Assembly (NCBI RefSeq): GCF_030253575.1
Contig: NC_080563.1
Span: forward strand, 12,543,001 to 12,607,000
DNA length: 64,000 nt
Direction of reading: 5' to 3'
Origin: Rhododendron vialii
Lineage: Eukaryota; Streptophyta; Magnoliopsida; Ericales; Ericaceae
Of the stretch, positions 22,206 to 33,624 are shown in pieces. Position numbers and translations under genes: made by a program. The notes under the pieces are model-generated. The model searched no databases, was not told the DNA's origin, and worked only from the letters and a program-made list of their open reading frames with translations. The stretch's first letter is position 1. Each line of letters begins with the position of its first letter.

Positions 22206-25200
22206 CTATGGTTCTCCGCCAAGCTCAACTCGTAGGTTGTCATAAGGGTAGACCTTCGGCGCCTGGCGAGAAAGCGGGAATATCATCAATCAGAACCAGA
22301 AAATTGAATATAATTCAGTGGAAAACAGTCTACAATTACAATAGCAAGTTTTACCACCTGCAGCTTTCGGTACCAGAGGCATATATAGTTCAATAAAGTG
22401 GAAAGTATGCAGAATACGAGGAAGGACCTATTTGATATCTGTCTATTCCAAGATGGGTCCAATGAGGAAGTTTCGTGGTTGTACTTTAGGAGTACATACA
22501 AACGCATGTAATTTCAGAGGAAATGAATCATGGGATCGAATGAACAGTACAAGTCCATGTACATTTCCTCCTAGGCAGGAGCAATAAAGAGAATATCGAT
22601 CCCCAACAGTGTACCCATCCCTTATGAGAAGACACGCATTACTATGAGCTCAGTTGTTGATTATCAATTGGGTAAATTACTGTTTACCCCCTTTAACTAT
22701 GGGTCAGGGACACTTAACCCCCTCTAACTAATTTTTTTAGCATTTAACCCCCTCTAAGTAATGAAAACCCTTATCTGTCTGATTTCCGTAACGGAGAGGT
22801 GTTAAGTTACAAAATTGCCCTTCGAAAAAACACACCTCTGCAAAGAGGAAAAAAAAATGGTGCTCAAAGGAATAGCCCTGAAGATAAAAAAAAAGGAATA
22901 GCCCTCAATTGCTGGGCTCCAATACCCCCAATACCAGATCTTAGAAGAGAAGGTCAAATCCATCGAAACCGATCCGCCGCCGATCACTTCTACAGTTCTA
23001 CTACTACTAGTACCCATATGGCCGTTAGGTTCAGTGCCAAACAACAACAGCAACAACATTCATCATCAGTAAAGTAGAAGGATAATAATTAGGATCCGAA
23101 GAACAAAGAGTCGTTTGAGGAGACTACTAGTCAAGGTCAAGCTCCTCATTCCGGTTTGATAGTGTCACCGGTTGTGGCGTCGTCGCTGGGACTGAATTGC
23201 ATCAAGACGCGGTCGGGGCCTCTGCCTTAGGAGAGCTTTTTCGTGTTTAGTGAGGGCCAGGGTGGATCTCTCGCCTTTTGTTCAAGCTCTCGACTTCTTC
23301 ATCCCTTACCTGGCCTCCAAACACCACCTTACTGAATCGGGGACCTTGTGGGAGCAGGCGTTGGAGCAAGGAGCGGAGGCGGGGGTCTTTCGGACCAGAC
23401 GAGCAGATCTGCCATGGAAGTCTGAGGCTTTCTCACCGAAATTGTTCTCTCTATTGTTTCCAAACCAAATTGCTCGAATCAAGGAAAAAATTAGAGAAAC
23501 AGAGCGAATAAACCAGATACCCATCTCTCTCTCTCTCGCAAGTGTGAGTTCCATTTGTTGCTTCTGCTGCTAGCGATGACATTTCGTCTTTGGGTTATGG
23601 TTTGGGGTAGTCGAAAGAAGAAAAGATGGGTTCTGAAAGTAAAAAAAAAAATAGTGTTATAGATCATAATAACAGTGGAGGGAATTCAGAAGCTGCTGGG
23701 GAAGAGAAGGGTAATAAGGTCTATAATAGGGGCATGTGACTTGCACATGACACTTACCATCCTATTTCTAACTGAAATAAGACAGAATACGGGTTTTCAA
23801 TACTTAGGGGTGGTTAAGTGCTTAAAAAAATAGTTACAGGGGGTAAAGTGTCTCCGACCCGTAGTTAAAGGGGGTAAACAGTAATTTACCCATATTAATT
23901 TCATATTCCATTAGATGGTCTAGTAATGTGCAAAAAGAAGGGGATGCGAGAATCATTTGCTATTACATCTTGATTACCAGTTAACAACTTAACACTATCA
24001 AGAATATCTTCTTCCAGCAATCTGATGTGAAATCAGGCCAGGTGCAACATTTGTCTATAAGCTGCTGGCAAAAAATTACTTAATCATCAAAGAATTGATG
24101 ATTAACTTCATCTCTGCCTTTAGTCTGCATAACAAATCCCCGCCTTTCTGTATCATATAACATTCATTTCCATTGTATTTTGTTTCCAGTAGCAGTTTGT
24201 CTAATTAGAAAAAGAACAAACAAGAAACTATTCTTAGTGCCCTTGATGCCGTGAGATGGGTGACTCAAAGGTAGGGGAACAGATTCTACCATTGGAGTGC
24301 ATGCCTCTAGCCATCCATACTCTAGATGGGGACTTCCCTGTTGAGAGTCTTGTGACAGCCAGTGCCTTCTTGAACAGGTTTGGAGGATGCTGGGGGATTG
24401 AGGCTTCAGAACAGGCTATAAAAAAGATTGGTGGCTTGAGGAAATACTTATGACTTACCAACAAGGCTATTCCATGTTCTGATGTTACGAAATACATGCT
24501 GGGAAATGAAAGGCAGGGGTTGTCTGTCTGCAGGAAACAAAGCTGGATGATATTTACAAATGTAGAATAGGCCTTTATGGAGGCTGTTGGAGCTGCATGG
24601 GGCGTTTTAAATTTTAACCAGTGGGACTCCAGGGTTGTTGGAAAAAGGTATGGTGGCAGAAAATCTTCTGTATCTAACCGCAAAAGGACAGCGAGAGATA
24701 CATATTCTCAAAAACAGGGAGGATGATCACCTCCACGACACAAATGATGATTCAAACAGGAGGATGTGGGAAGAACTTGTTGGGGTTAAGGGAGCATGAA
24801 ACCGTGCTTGGTACTCGAGTTGGGGATTATGGTCACTTCCCACAAAAAGGCTAGGGTTGTAGTGCCTTTTTGCATTATGTAGGGCATATGGATGATCAGG
24901 TTCTGTCCTTTCGTTACTCGGGAGGGATTTGGTCCTTTTTCCTTTTCTTGGAAATTTGAATTCAACCATTCTAAAAACCAGGAGTGCATACTACGATTTC
25001 CCCCCTCAAGACCAAAATTCAGCCTGCACAATATTCCTCACAAGGCATAATGTACCCTAACTCTACACCTACAATTAAACTAGCATATTTTTAGAAGGAA
25101 AAAGAGCCTGCTAAAAACGAGAAAGATAGAGAGGGCCTCTATTAAGCCATGTTACTAATCTGTCACTGTCCATACAGCCAAACTATCAAACCACCAAATT

Positions 25201-28200
25201 TTTGGCAATACCATCTAACCATGTCAGCCACTTCTCAAATGTTATCCTAGCAGTTAGCACGGAAGAAACTCCGTAATTTATGTTGCTTTGTTGTGTCTAA
25301 GGATCATGTTAGGGACACTTTACAAACACCCCACAATGTGTACAATCAAACATTGTGAAGTAGAACGTCTTATTTATAAGAGCAACATACTTCCTAATTC
25401 ATCCATCATGTCTTATTTATAAGAGCAACATCTCCTAGAATGTCTCCTTAAGTGATACTTTATCTGCATTAATATTAGGAGTTAGCAGCCATTCTTCAAA
25501 ACCAAGCTCCAAATGAGTCTTAGTTTAAGGGTTCAAGCACCTTATCTTTCTAGGTTCAAAACTTATATTTTTCAGATTTCAACAATTCAGTGGAAGCAAC
25601 ATTTGCAGTGCTTAGGTGGTTCTGGCAGAAGTCAATGATGATGACCCAAATTTGAAATTTCCATCCTCTTGCATTTTTTCTTTTAATAAGTAGTGTCATC
25701 TTGCAACAAGTAGCGTCATCTTGCTCTGGGACATGGAGCAAGCTGTGCCTAAAGCCAAGCCTTTTATCAAAACAATCACTGGGCATGGTTCTTGTACTTT
25801 CTTTGGCATGATAATTGGCACTATGCTGGGCCTCTCTTGGATCACTATGGGCTTCAGTTTGATTTGGTTTCTGGTATCTATTTTAAAGCTAGGGTGTTTG
25901 TATCGTCTACAATGAAGACGAACTCGGCCATTCATTTCTCTTCATGCTCCTCCTTATCCTCCAAATCCAAATGCCCCTGATTCAGTCATTTGGATTGATT
26001 CTTCTTCATCCAAGTACCAAGTTTGTTATCCTTGGGATGCATTAAGGGTTCACTACCCTATTATAAATTGGCATAAGCTTGATTGGTTATAAGAACATAT
26101 CCAAAGACAACTTTATCCTTTGGATGGCTGTTAGGCGTGGTCTCAGCACAAAAGACAAACTCCATAGTTGGGGGATCCTTAATTATCCTACATGCTCTCT
26201 TAGCAGCCACCATGATGCGTCCTTAGATAACCTATTCTTTGGGTGCTCATACTCTAAGCAAATCTGGGATAATGTTGCTCAGCTCTCATGCATTCCAACT
26301 GGTCCTTCACCTTGGTCTCAGAAGGTCTCTTGATTTTGCTTGATTTTCAAAGGGAAAGGTGTTCCTAACTCCGTCAGAAGGCTATCCCTAGTTGCTATGG
26401 TTTACTTTGAATGGCAAGAAAGGAATAATCGGATTTTCAAAGGCATTCAACGACCCCCTTCCTTTGTCATTAGTCAAATTACATTTGAAGATGGGATCAA
26501 AGCTTTTCAAAGCAGAAATGTAAATCTTTCACACATGTCTTCGCCTGTATTTATTGGCTAGTTTCTATTTGCATATTTTCTCAATGGGTTGTTTCTCTAT
26601 CTGTATAGGCTGTTTGCCTTTGTTTCGTTTTTTTTTTTTTTTTTTAAGGGATTCCCTCTTTACATTTGCTCTTTGCCTCTTTCTAATAAAACTCTGGGTT
26701 ACCAAAAAAAAAACGGTCCAAATCGATACAACAAAAATACTGAAAGACTTATCAATCTATGTTCAAAAAAATGAAAATTTAGAATACGGTTGAGTATTTG
26801 TTCTGCTGTGAAGTTGAGAAGACAAGCAACGTGGTCGGACAAGCAAAAGCTTAGTTACACTCAAAATGGGATAGCCAGCTGCTTCGCGCGACGAAACCCG
26901 TGATTAATTACTTTGGGGTTTAACTCACTAAAGAGCCAAGTAAAATTTCATTCAATTCAGTTATAGTTTATCCTAAATTCAAAATATAGCACATTCAACT
27001 GGTGTCTTACAATACAGCAGGTCACGCAAATAAAGACCGCTCCAAATTCCAACATGTACGAAAATTCACTTGTCATTCCAATTCCCCTGGATTCCTGCTT
27101 TTTCACGTGAGCTCTACACTCTACCCATAATTAAAAAAAAATATCGCTTGTCAGCGAAATAGTCCTGAATATGGGCTGTCGAACAAGATAATTATTTTGT
27201 GCTGAAACCACAGATGCTGTAGCTCAATCCAATAAAAGGGCAGATGCCGACTCTACTATCTAAAGATGGTTTCAGGGAAGCTTTTTCTTGGGAAATACAG
27301 GTGAGAATATGAGAGATAATTTGTCACATGGTACAGAACAGCCGTTGGGTTGATGGCATTGTCATTTGTCAATTATTTGCCAAGTGACCATGTCTAAACG
27401 GAGTGGTAACAGTAGAAAGAAAACTGTTTACCTACGCTAGCACCCAAAATGTTTTCACTCAACTTAGACTCTTAGGGAAGATTGGTCTCCCTGAATAATG
27501 CATACATATTTAGGCAAGACACAAACAATGAACTTGTACACTCTGCAGTCTTCCCTAAAAATCTAAAACGTTACACAAAAAACGGGTTTCACATTTTCTA
27601 GAAGCTTAAGATTCGATCAAATCTCGATCACATGCTAAACGCAAAAAGAAAGGAGAAAACAACACCACAACTACAAGAGATTTTAATACTTCTACAATGG
27701 GAATAGCAGAACATATAACCACAATCCATTCCACCAAACCCGAATACAATCCTAGATAATAAAGGCTCATAATACCAAATTAGGGGTGATGGTAACTCAC
27801 AAAAGGGATCTTGGAGGCCTTGTCATTCCAAACAGCCAACAGTCCAAGAGCAGCGAAACAACTCAAACCACCGCACAACCACCCCAAAGCTTCATACTAT
27901 CAACTCAAACAAATGCACAACCATAAGAAACTTCATAGGACCTTCAAACCACAAAAAACCGAACCAAATTCTCACAAAGTCATTTAGTGCCAAATTTCAA
28001 TCAGCAGAAGCAAAGAGCTCACCTTTCCGACTGTATCGGCGATGCGATCGATACAGGGCTCGGGATACGCAGTCCCGTTGTCCCAAATAAGCTCGTCGTT
28101 CACAGGCATCTGAAAAACGAGTAAAAACGTTTTTTCTAGGGTTCTCATAAATGTTCGAAAATGCACCAGGAGATTTAGAAAGAAACAGTTGACGTAAAGT

Positions 28201-28423
28201 GAACCGAAGTTGAATCTAAACTAAATGTACATTTAATTAAATCAAGGGATGATCGTGAATTTTTGGGGAAAGAGAAGAGGCTTACGGGTTTGTCGGGGAC
28301 GATGTGTTTGCCGACGGGGAGGCCCATGCCGGAGCGGAGCCGGAGGGAGGAAGCGACGGAGCGGGAAACGACGCCGTTTCCGCCCATGATCTGAGACGCG
28401 ACGTGGCTCAGTCTGCCAGCCAT
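22206..28423 (-). CDS. NDUFB8: Mitochondrial complex I subunit NDUFB8 (ASHI)
   Basis: Four coding exons on the minus strand: 28286-28423, 28023-28109, 27801-27896 and 22206-22262. All junctions are phase 0 with GT..AG borders, and the total is 125 residues. The protein starts MAGRLSHVASQIMGGNG with an Arg/Ser-rich mitochondrial leader. It contains 'PVGKHIVPDKP', 'CIDRIADTVGK', one hydrophobic segment (about residues 81-98, WLCGGLSCFAALGLLAVW), then 'NDKASKIPF' and the C-terminus APKVYPYDNLRVELGGEP. This matches the plant NDUFB8 accessory subunit of the membrane arm of NADH:ubiquinone oxidoreductase. The last exon is 5.5 kb from exon 3; that intron holds a LINE and a Mutator-like element. The exon-4 assignment rests on the family C-terminus, correct phase and a proper AG acceptor, so I am fairly sure. 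The neighbouring repeats contribute no coding sequence. Confidence 0.88.
22671..23892. mobile_element. Mutator-like non-autonomous element (Pack-MULE candidate)
   Basis: The ends are long inverted repeats of about 100-120 bp. The left starts GGGTAAATTACTGTTTACCC at 22671, and the right is its near-perfect complement ending at about 23892. Both contain 'ttaaccccctctaact' type repeats. Long inverted ends of this kind are typical of Mutator-like elements; a clear 9-bp target duplication could not be confirmed. The interior (about 22800-23740) is GC-richer than the surroundings. One plus-strand frame near 23165-23250 reads like host protein (SPVVASSLGLNCIKTRSGPL) and meets an in-frame TAG. This suggests captured, now decayed, exon sequence. 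It lies within NDUFB8 intron 3. Confidence 0.7.
24240..24995 (+). mobile_element. LINE ORF2 fragment, endonuclease domain
   Basis: The plus strand encodes VVCLQETKLDD at about 24517-24550, the start of the AP-endonuclease domain of plant L1-type LINEs. It is followed by an 'AWGVLNFNQWDSRVVGK' stretch and 'RRMWEELVGVKGA' near 24760. Upstream is the low-complexity ORF2 leader ('ASEQAIKKIGGLRKYL'). The frame is interrupted by several stops and shifts. It probably belongs to the same insertion as the 3' LINE fragment at 25690-26713, with the middle (RT) missing. It is antisense to NDUFB8 within its third intron. Confidence 0.7.
24996..25689. other. Intron DNA between two LINE pieces
   Basis: No LINE reverse transcriptase motif is visible here. 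The phrase CTTATTTATAAGAGCAACAT occurs twice (about 25368 and 25411), a short direct repeat. Whether this is a deletion product or another insertion is unresolved. Confidence 0.4.
25690..26713 (+). mobile_element. LINE 3' fragment, zf-RVT domain and tail
   Basis: The fragment encodes 'WHDNWHYAGPLLDHYG' near 25800 and 'NFILWMAVRRGLSTKDKL' near 26110, then 'DNLFFGCSYSKQIWDNV' (zf-RVT) near 26230. A C-terminal 'VAMVYFEWQERNNRIFKG' lies near 26395. Frames shift between these pieces. The 3' tail ends with AATAAAACTCTGGGTTACC and a poly-A run at 26704-26713. This is the standard 3' end of a plant L1-type LINE, now defective. Confidence 0.85.
26714..27800. other. Proximal part of NDUFB8 intron 3
   Basis: AT-rich DNA with no element border that I can define. 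On the minus strand the donor GTGAGT lies at 27795-27800. No coding exon was recognised. Confidence 0.5.
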
Positions 28424-28645
28424 TTTTTTTCCCTGACCGGAAAAATTCTTCCTAGAGAAACAACGGTGATGACTAGTCTTCTCTCTGTTCGTAGTTTGCA
28501 GCAGCTGTACCGGGTACACGTCATATGATCGTTGAAATAGAGCTACGGGCCGGGCCCGTGGGGCTCGTGCTGGCCTTTAATGCAATAGTGTCTAAGGTGT
28601 GGTAAGGCCCAATATTCAACATTCGGCCATACAAAAAAAAAAAGG

Positions 28646-28776
28646 GGGAAAATGACGGTCCAGAACATATTTTGATAATTAATACATGTCAAGGACATGC
28701 TAAGAATATTTGTTAATGCTGAAAATGTTCTTAGCGGGTATTAATTATCAAACACGTCCTTGGTCGTCATTTTCCC
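28646..28776. mobile_element. Fold-back MITE, about 43-bp ends
   Basis: The left end GGGAAAATGACGGTCCAGAA pairs with the right end, whose complement reads GGGAAAATGACGACCAAGGA. Both continue into 'tttgataattaatac'. The loop contains further pairing around 'gctaagaata'. A-runs flank both sides. It is short and non-coding; a Mutator-like origin is possible from the GGGAAA end. Confidence 0.75.
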
Positions 28777-30300
28777 AAAAAAATGTTGATAGGTTGTACT
28801 CGAGTTCGAGCTTATGTTCGCCTGCTAAAAACTCATTCAAGAATGAACTGTTGGGCTCGTTCAACGATTTTATCGGCTTTGTGCACAGTGTTTGTGTGGT
28901 TGTCATTGTTCAGATTATCTGATTCGGATTAACGAATTTTTTTCGAATCGGATTCAAATTCTTTTGGATCGAATTCGATCTATTCACAGGTTTTTTTTTT
29001 CTTGACAAAATAAGAATTTTATTAATCATTAAAACAAGTTACAGCGATTAAACGGTCCATTGACAGATTTACTTGAAGCTAAGAGCGTTTCAACTTTTTG
29101 AGCCTATTTTGTAGAAAAAAAAATCCTATTTCAATATGATATAATGTCACTTTTATAGAGTTTTAACAAAGTCACACCTACTACAATCATTTTTGACAAG
29201 TCAGATATTTTTTCAAACGTATTAGATTTTATCTCATACCGTTCATTTAACGCACCCAAACTTGGTTATAGTATATTCTAGAGAATACTTCATCTATAGC
29301 CATTTGGTTTTACATTTGAACCCTACAAGAAATCTAATATAATATTAGAGTTAGGTTTTGGGTGGCCTCACCTGATCACGTGGTTGTCATCTCCTCAATT
29401 CATACATCCATGTGTATCCAAGGTGCACGTGAGGGGGAGTGTTAAATTTTATTTCACATCGCTCATTTAAACCACCAAAACTTTAGTTAATATATTCCAA
29501 AACTAGTTCATATTGTTAATTGATTTTAGGTTAGAACTCTCCAAAAAAAAATCTAACAAACCGATTGGTAGGAAGAAAATAAATAGATTACAATCAGACC
29601 TATTGTTTAGATTTTGCCCAGGGTCACAAAATCGAAGATTCAATTTTATCGTGTGACGGTGAATACGCGTTCAACAAATCTGAATTCTACAACTCTAGAG
29701 TGAGCGAGAGCGACCAAGAGAGAGACGATCTAGATCAAAGGATCAGTCTACCAGAGGAACTATTATAGTCAAAAAACAGAAGAAGGGAACCGATTTTCCG
29801 CTTGACCAAAAAAAAAAAAAGGAGGGAACCATCACTGTTTGCTTTTCCGAGAGAGAGAAATTAGGTGTGAATGAAAAGGGCAAAAGTTGTCTTTGGGGCA
29901 ATTGTGTCATAGGAGTAATTGTGAGGGCAAAGTTACAGAAGACCAAAAATAATACTCCTACTACCGTACTACGGCTAAGTTCCACTAAATTTTTTGGGGT
30001 TTTTCTTTGATATTTTAAAAAATGTTGAGTAAAAGTTATACTAATTTTTTACTTTTTTAATTCATTTCTTCGAAAAGAATCAATAATTCATAAAAATTAG
30101 GCACAAAACTAACAAACGCAAAAAAGTGAATAAGTAGCCACGTTTGCTAGTGTATTTTCCAACTCACTATAAATCCGCTCTTGGAATAGCCACGTTTTTT
30201 GCAAACATTTTTCACACTATGTGGTTGTTTATTAACTTAAATTCAGTACTTAAAATTAAATCAATTAAGTAATCTATTCTAATATATACATATATACATA
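28777..30300. other. Intergenic, no gene recognised
   Basis: AT-rich DNA. The part at 28795-28870 has 'actcgagttcgagctt' phrases like other degenerate repeats here. 30000-30140 has 'caaaactaacaaacgcaaaaaagtg' text related to the fold-back family at 1171 and 34683. No exon or RNA gene was recognised. Confidence 0.4.
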
Positions 30301-30316
30301 TATATATATATATAGT

Positions 30317-30445
30317 GAGAGTCCCTTTTGGTGTAACCTAAAAATAAAGCTGTGTCACAAAAGTAATCTATTTTCTACTATATATAAAAGGGGAATCTCT
30401 TTTGGTGTAACCTAAAAATGTCACAAATGTAATTTTCTTTATTAT
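30317..30445. repeat. Tandem duplication, about 72-bp period
   Basis: The phrase CTTTTGGTGTAACCTAAAAA occurs at about 30325 and 30397, each followed by 'tgtcacaaa.gtaat'. The two units differ by several substitutions and a small indel. Confidence 0.75.
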
Positions 30446-30810
30446 CCCAAACGAAAAAACATTTTCACAATTATTTACGTTACACAAATTGCAAAACAAA
30501 ACCGTCAAGGACAAAGAAGGTAGTAATCACTTCTAACCCAACTGCTCCAGCCCACGTTCTCCCCCTCTTTTCTGTGTACGTGCATAAACTGCCGTCACTT
30601 TCCCCTCTGACCCGTCACTTTCACACTGCAAAAAACCTCTTCGGCCTCATTCACAGTGTTCAAGGTATTCTACAGTCAAATTTTGAAAACAGAAGTCCTG
30701 AACTTACAAAAGTAGCATACCAAGTTTGAGTAATGCATGTGCACTTTGTGCCTCTTTTAGTTTGTTCATTGCTCCTTTTTGGATTAGTTACTGCCGTGTG
30801 TATGTCATAG

Positions 30811-31095
30811 TTAGAGCATCTCTAATGCACACACTTCGGCTCCGTTCCGGAACCAAAAAAAAAAATTTTATTTTTTAAGAAGATAATTTCAAGTTCAAAT
30901 ATTATGAGCTTACGAAAATTTAAAAAAAAGCAATATGGATCTTTTTTGAAAGATCTCAATGAGATTTTTTATACGATGAAAAAAAATTAAAAAATTATTT
31001 TTCATTTACTTTATTTTTAAGTTTGAAAATGTGAAATAAGGTGCTTATTTTTTAAGAAGGTTTTTGGAACGAGGCCTTCATAACTCCAATGCTGT
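30811..31095. mobile_element. Tourist-like palindromic MITE (probable)
   Basis: The left end TTAGAGCATCTCTAATGCAC with 'ggctccgttccggaacc' is mirrored on the right by 'ggtttttggaacgaggccttcataactccaatgc'. The GAGCATC end is shared with the clear TTA-flanked element at 34100-34550. This suggests a PIF/Harbinger-derived MITE. The arms are diverged. Confidence 0.55.
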
Positions 31096-31499
31096 GTTTG
31101 GATTGATATTTTGAAAAATAGTAGGGGTAATAAATGTAGAGAGATAGAAAGAAAAATGTTGAAAGTATGGAGAATTTATAGAGAATGTTTTGAAAAATGC
31201 TTTTTGAAAAGGAAAGAGAACAAGACAAATCTTCCTCCATTCCTCTGTTTTGGAGGAATTATCCACTCCAACCCATCCTCCATATTTGCCTCTATTTTGG
31301 AGAATTAATTTTTATCCTCCATATTTGGAATATGAGGAAAGAAAATGAAGGATCCTTCAAAACTATTTTTTGAATATAAAACTAGAGAAATAATTGAAGT
31401 TGACATTGAAGTACACAATTATTGGACTCAAAATGAGATAAAATTTGAAATGAAGATGGAAAATAAGTTAAGTTTAAGTTAAGTGCAAAAAATGGAACC

Positions 31500-32985
31500 T
31501 TAGTTTAAGGTGGCAAATTGGCAGGTTGAAACAAGTCGCGGGTCAAATAGTAAACGGGTTGAAACGGGTAGGGTCAGTGTGGGTCAAGCCCAAGCCTCCC
31601 GACCCGACCCGTTTCTCACTTCCTTCTTTTCCTTCTCTACTGTCTTCCCCTGATATGGGTTGAAACACGTTTACAAATGGGCAAAATTCCGTGGGGTCTT
31701 TCGGCTATATAAACCAATTTTTCATTTTCTCGACCCGTTTTTCATTTTCAAATATAATTTAGAATAACCCCTCGTTCTTTCTTTTTTTTCCCCCACGGAA
31801 TAACCCCTCGTTCATAACGTTGTAAAAAATTTTGCCGCAATTTGATTCTTCGTTTTCTTTAAGACGAAGAGAATTAGATAGATAGAAGAAAGGTTTTTGA
31901 GACAATATTCCAAACATTGCGTAAGAATTAATGGTCGGAAAACATTAATCCTCAAAGTCAAATGTATGGTAGTTTTGGCCTTGTTCGTTTTGGGGTCTTA
32001 AATTTTTTGGGTACGATCTTCAATAAATTTGACCTTTCAGTTCAAAAAATTAGCTATCAATGTATTTTGTCCCTTGTGTTCGAGACCACAAAGTTAGGAA
32101 TCCGACTAAAGCCGTTTATTTTAAAGTCGTTTCAATATAAAAACAACTGGGGATCCTTTAGTGCTTTTATGTACTACAGGCTTGCAGTGCAATGAAAGTG
32201 TAGAAGTTAGGTGTCGTTTCGCATAGCCTTTTTTTTAGGGCTTTTTGGTTTTTCGCTCAAGTTAAAAAAAAAAAATCGCATTTGTTAGTATGAATAAGGA
32301 CAAAAAATCAAAAAGCAATATGAAACAAGGTTCGTGCTATTCACACAGACTTGCACATATGATTTCTCAAAACTTAGTGCTATGGAAAAGATGATCCGAA
32401 CTACTCATTTTTTAAATTATATTTTATGAATTTCTGCAAAAAAAAAAAAATCAACTCAATCGGATACCGGTAATTTAGAATTCGATAGGAGAACCACATT
32501 GTTTCATCTGACAAACTTTAAAAAAAGGTATGAATATTTAAGAAAAAGTCCTAACCGATATCCTATTAAGTTAATTTTGTATGAGCAGTTCAAATCATCT
32601 TTATCAAGGTGGGCCCTACCAATCAAACAGACTTTCTAATAAAAATATTAGGGATTCTGATATTTTGATTGGCAAAATATGTAATCCATTTTGAGTGTGG
32701 GGTTCTCGGCATCATTTTTCACAGGTTAATTGTTTAAACAAGAGCCAAAACAGAAAATGCGGAGGCGACGATGAAGAAAAATAGAAAATATATGAGAGTG
32801 GGGTCTTTTAAGTCCAACACATATTGAATCCATTTTCAATCCATCTAAACCCATATTTATATGGGTTTACGTGGGTTGAACCTATACTAACCCATTATAC
32901 AATATAGGCGGATTGGATTGAGTTATAAGTAGGCGGATTTGAGCGGATTATTAAAAAATATGGGTTGGGATTGCCACCTCTATTA
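31500..32985. repeat. Degenerate hAT-like composite repeat (possible)
   Basis: The left border AAGGTGGCAAATTGGCAGG and right border GGGATTGCCACCT form short inverted ends of a style common in plant hAT relatives. The interior near the ends is rich in 'gggttgaaacggg', 'gacccgacccg' and 'ggcggattggattg'. No target duplication was confirmed, and the middle (about 32000-32700) looks like separate AT-rich DNA. This may be two or more old elements rather than one. Confidence 0.35.
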
Positions 32986-33624
32986 GTAATGCACTAAAGG
33001 CCCGAGGCACACACAATACATGTACAAGTCGAATTTTGGCAAAATTTTGCTCAATAGCTTCCCACTTATTATTTGTTTGATCAAATTTTGTTAAAATTCA
33101 ACTTGCACACGCATCACGTGCGTCCCGACCTCTAATAAGTGATTAAATAGGTTTGATAGCTACATTTTACATTGCTGAATAGTGTCACTTGAAATGGAGG
33201 CAAAAAAATTTTAGTAAAAAAATTATAAGTAGCTTTGAGCTACTTAATTGTGATATTGTGTGCTTTTATTCAACCACCATACCACTCCCATCACCACCAT
33301 CACTCCACCACTACCACTGTACCAGTCAGATCACCCAAATTATACGAGTAAACAACAGTATACCAATATATACATATGGTCGTTGTTGTGTTATTATTAT
33401 TTCCCAAATATTCGAGGCTTACAAATTCTCACTTTAATCCTTCAAACTGAAATTTACCAGTCAAAATACCGCCTAATCAAACAAGGATAAGGACCTGATC
33501 AAAAAAAAAAAACAAGGATAAGGACCAATTCTAAAAAACAAATACAACAACCAATATTAATATCCGATATTCAAAACAGGGTTAACATAACATACAAGGG
33601 TGACCCCTAGAACATGATAAACTC
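32986..33624. other. 3' flank of the LDH gene
   Basis: AT-rich DNA with poly-A tracts and a CAC-rich stretch around 33280-33320. No separate gene was recognised. It should include the LDH 3' untranslated region on the minus strand. Confidence 0.45.

Noticed and set aside
22206-22262. Chance match instead of an NDUFB8 last exon
   Set aside because: Eighteen consecutive residues match the family C-terminus with a stop directly after, correct phase and an AG acceptor, on the right strand. Chance is very unlikely.
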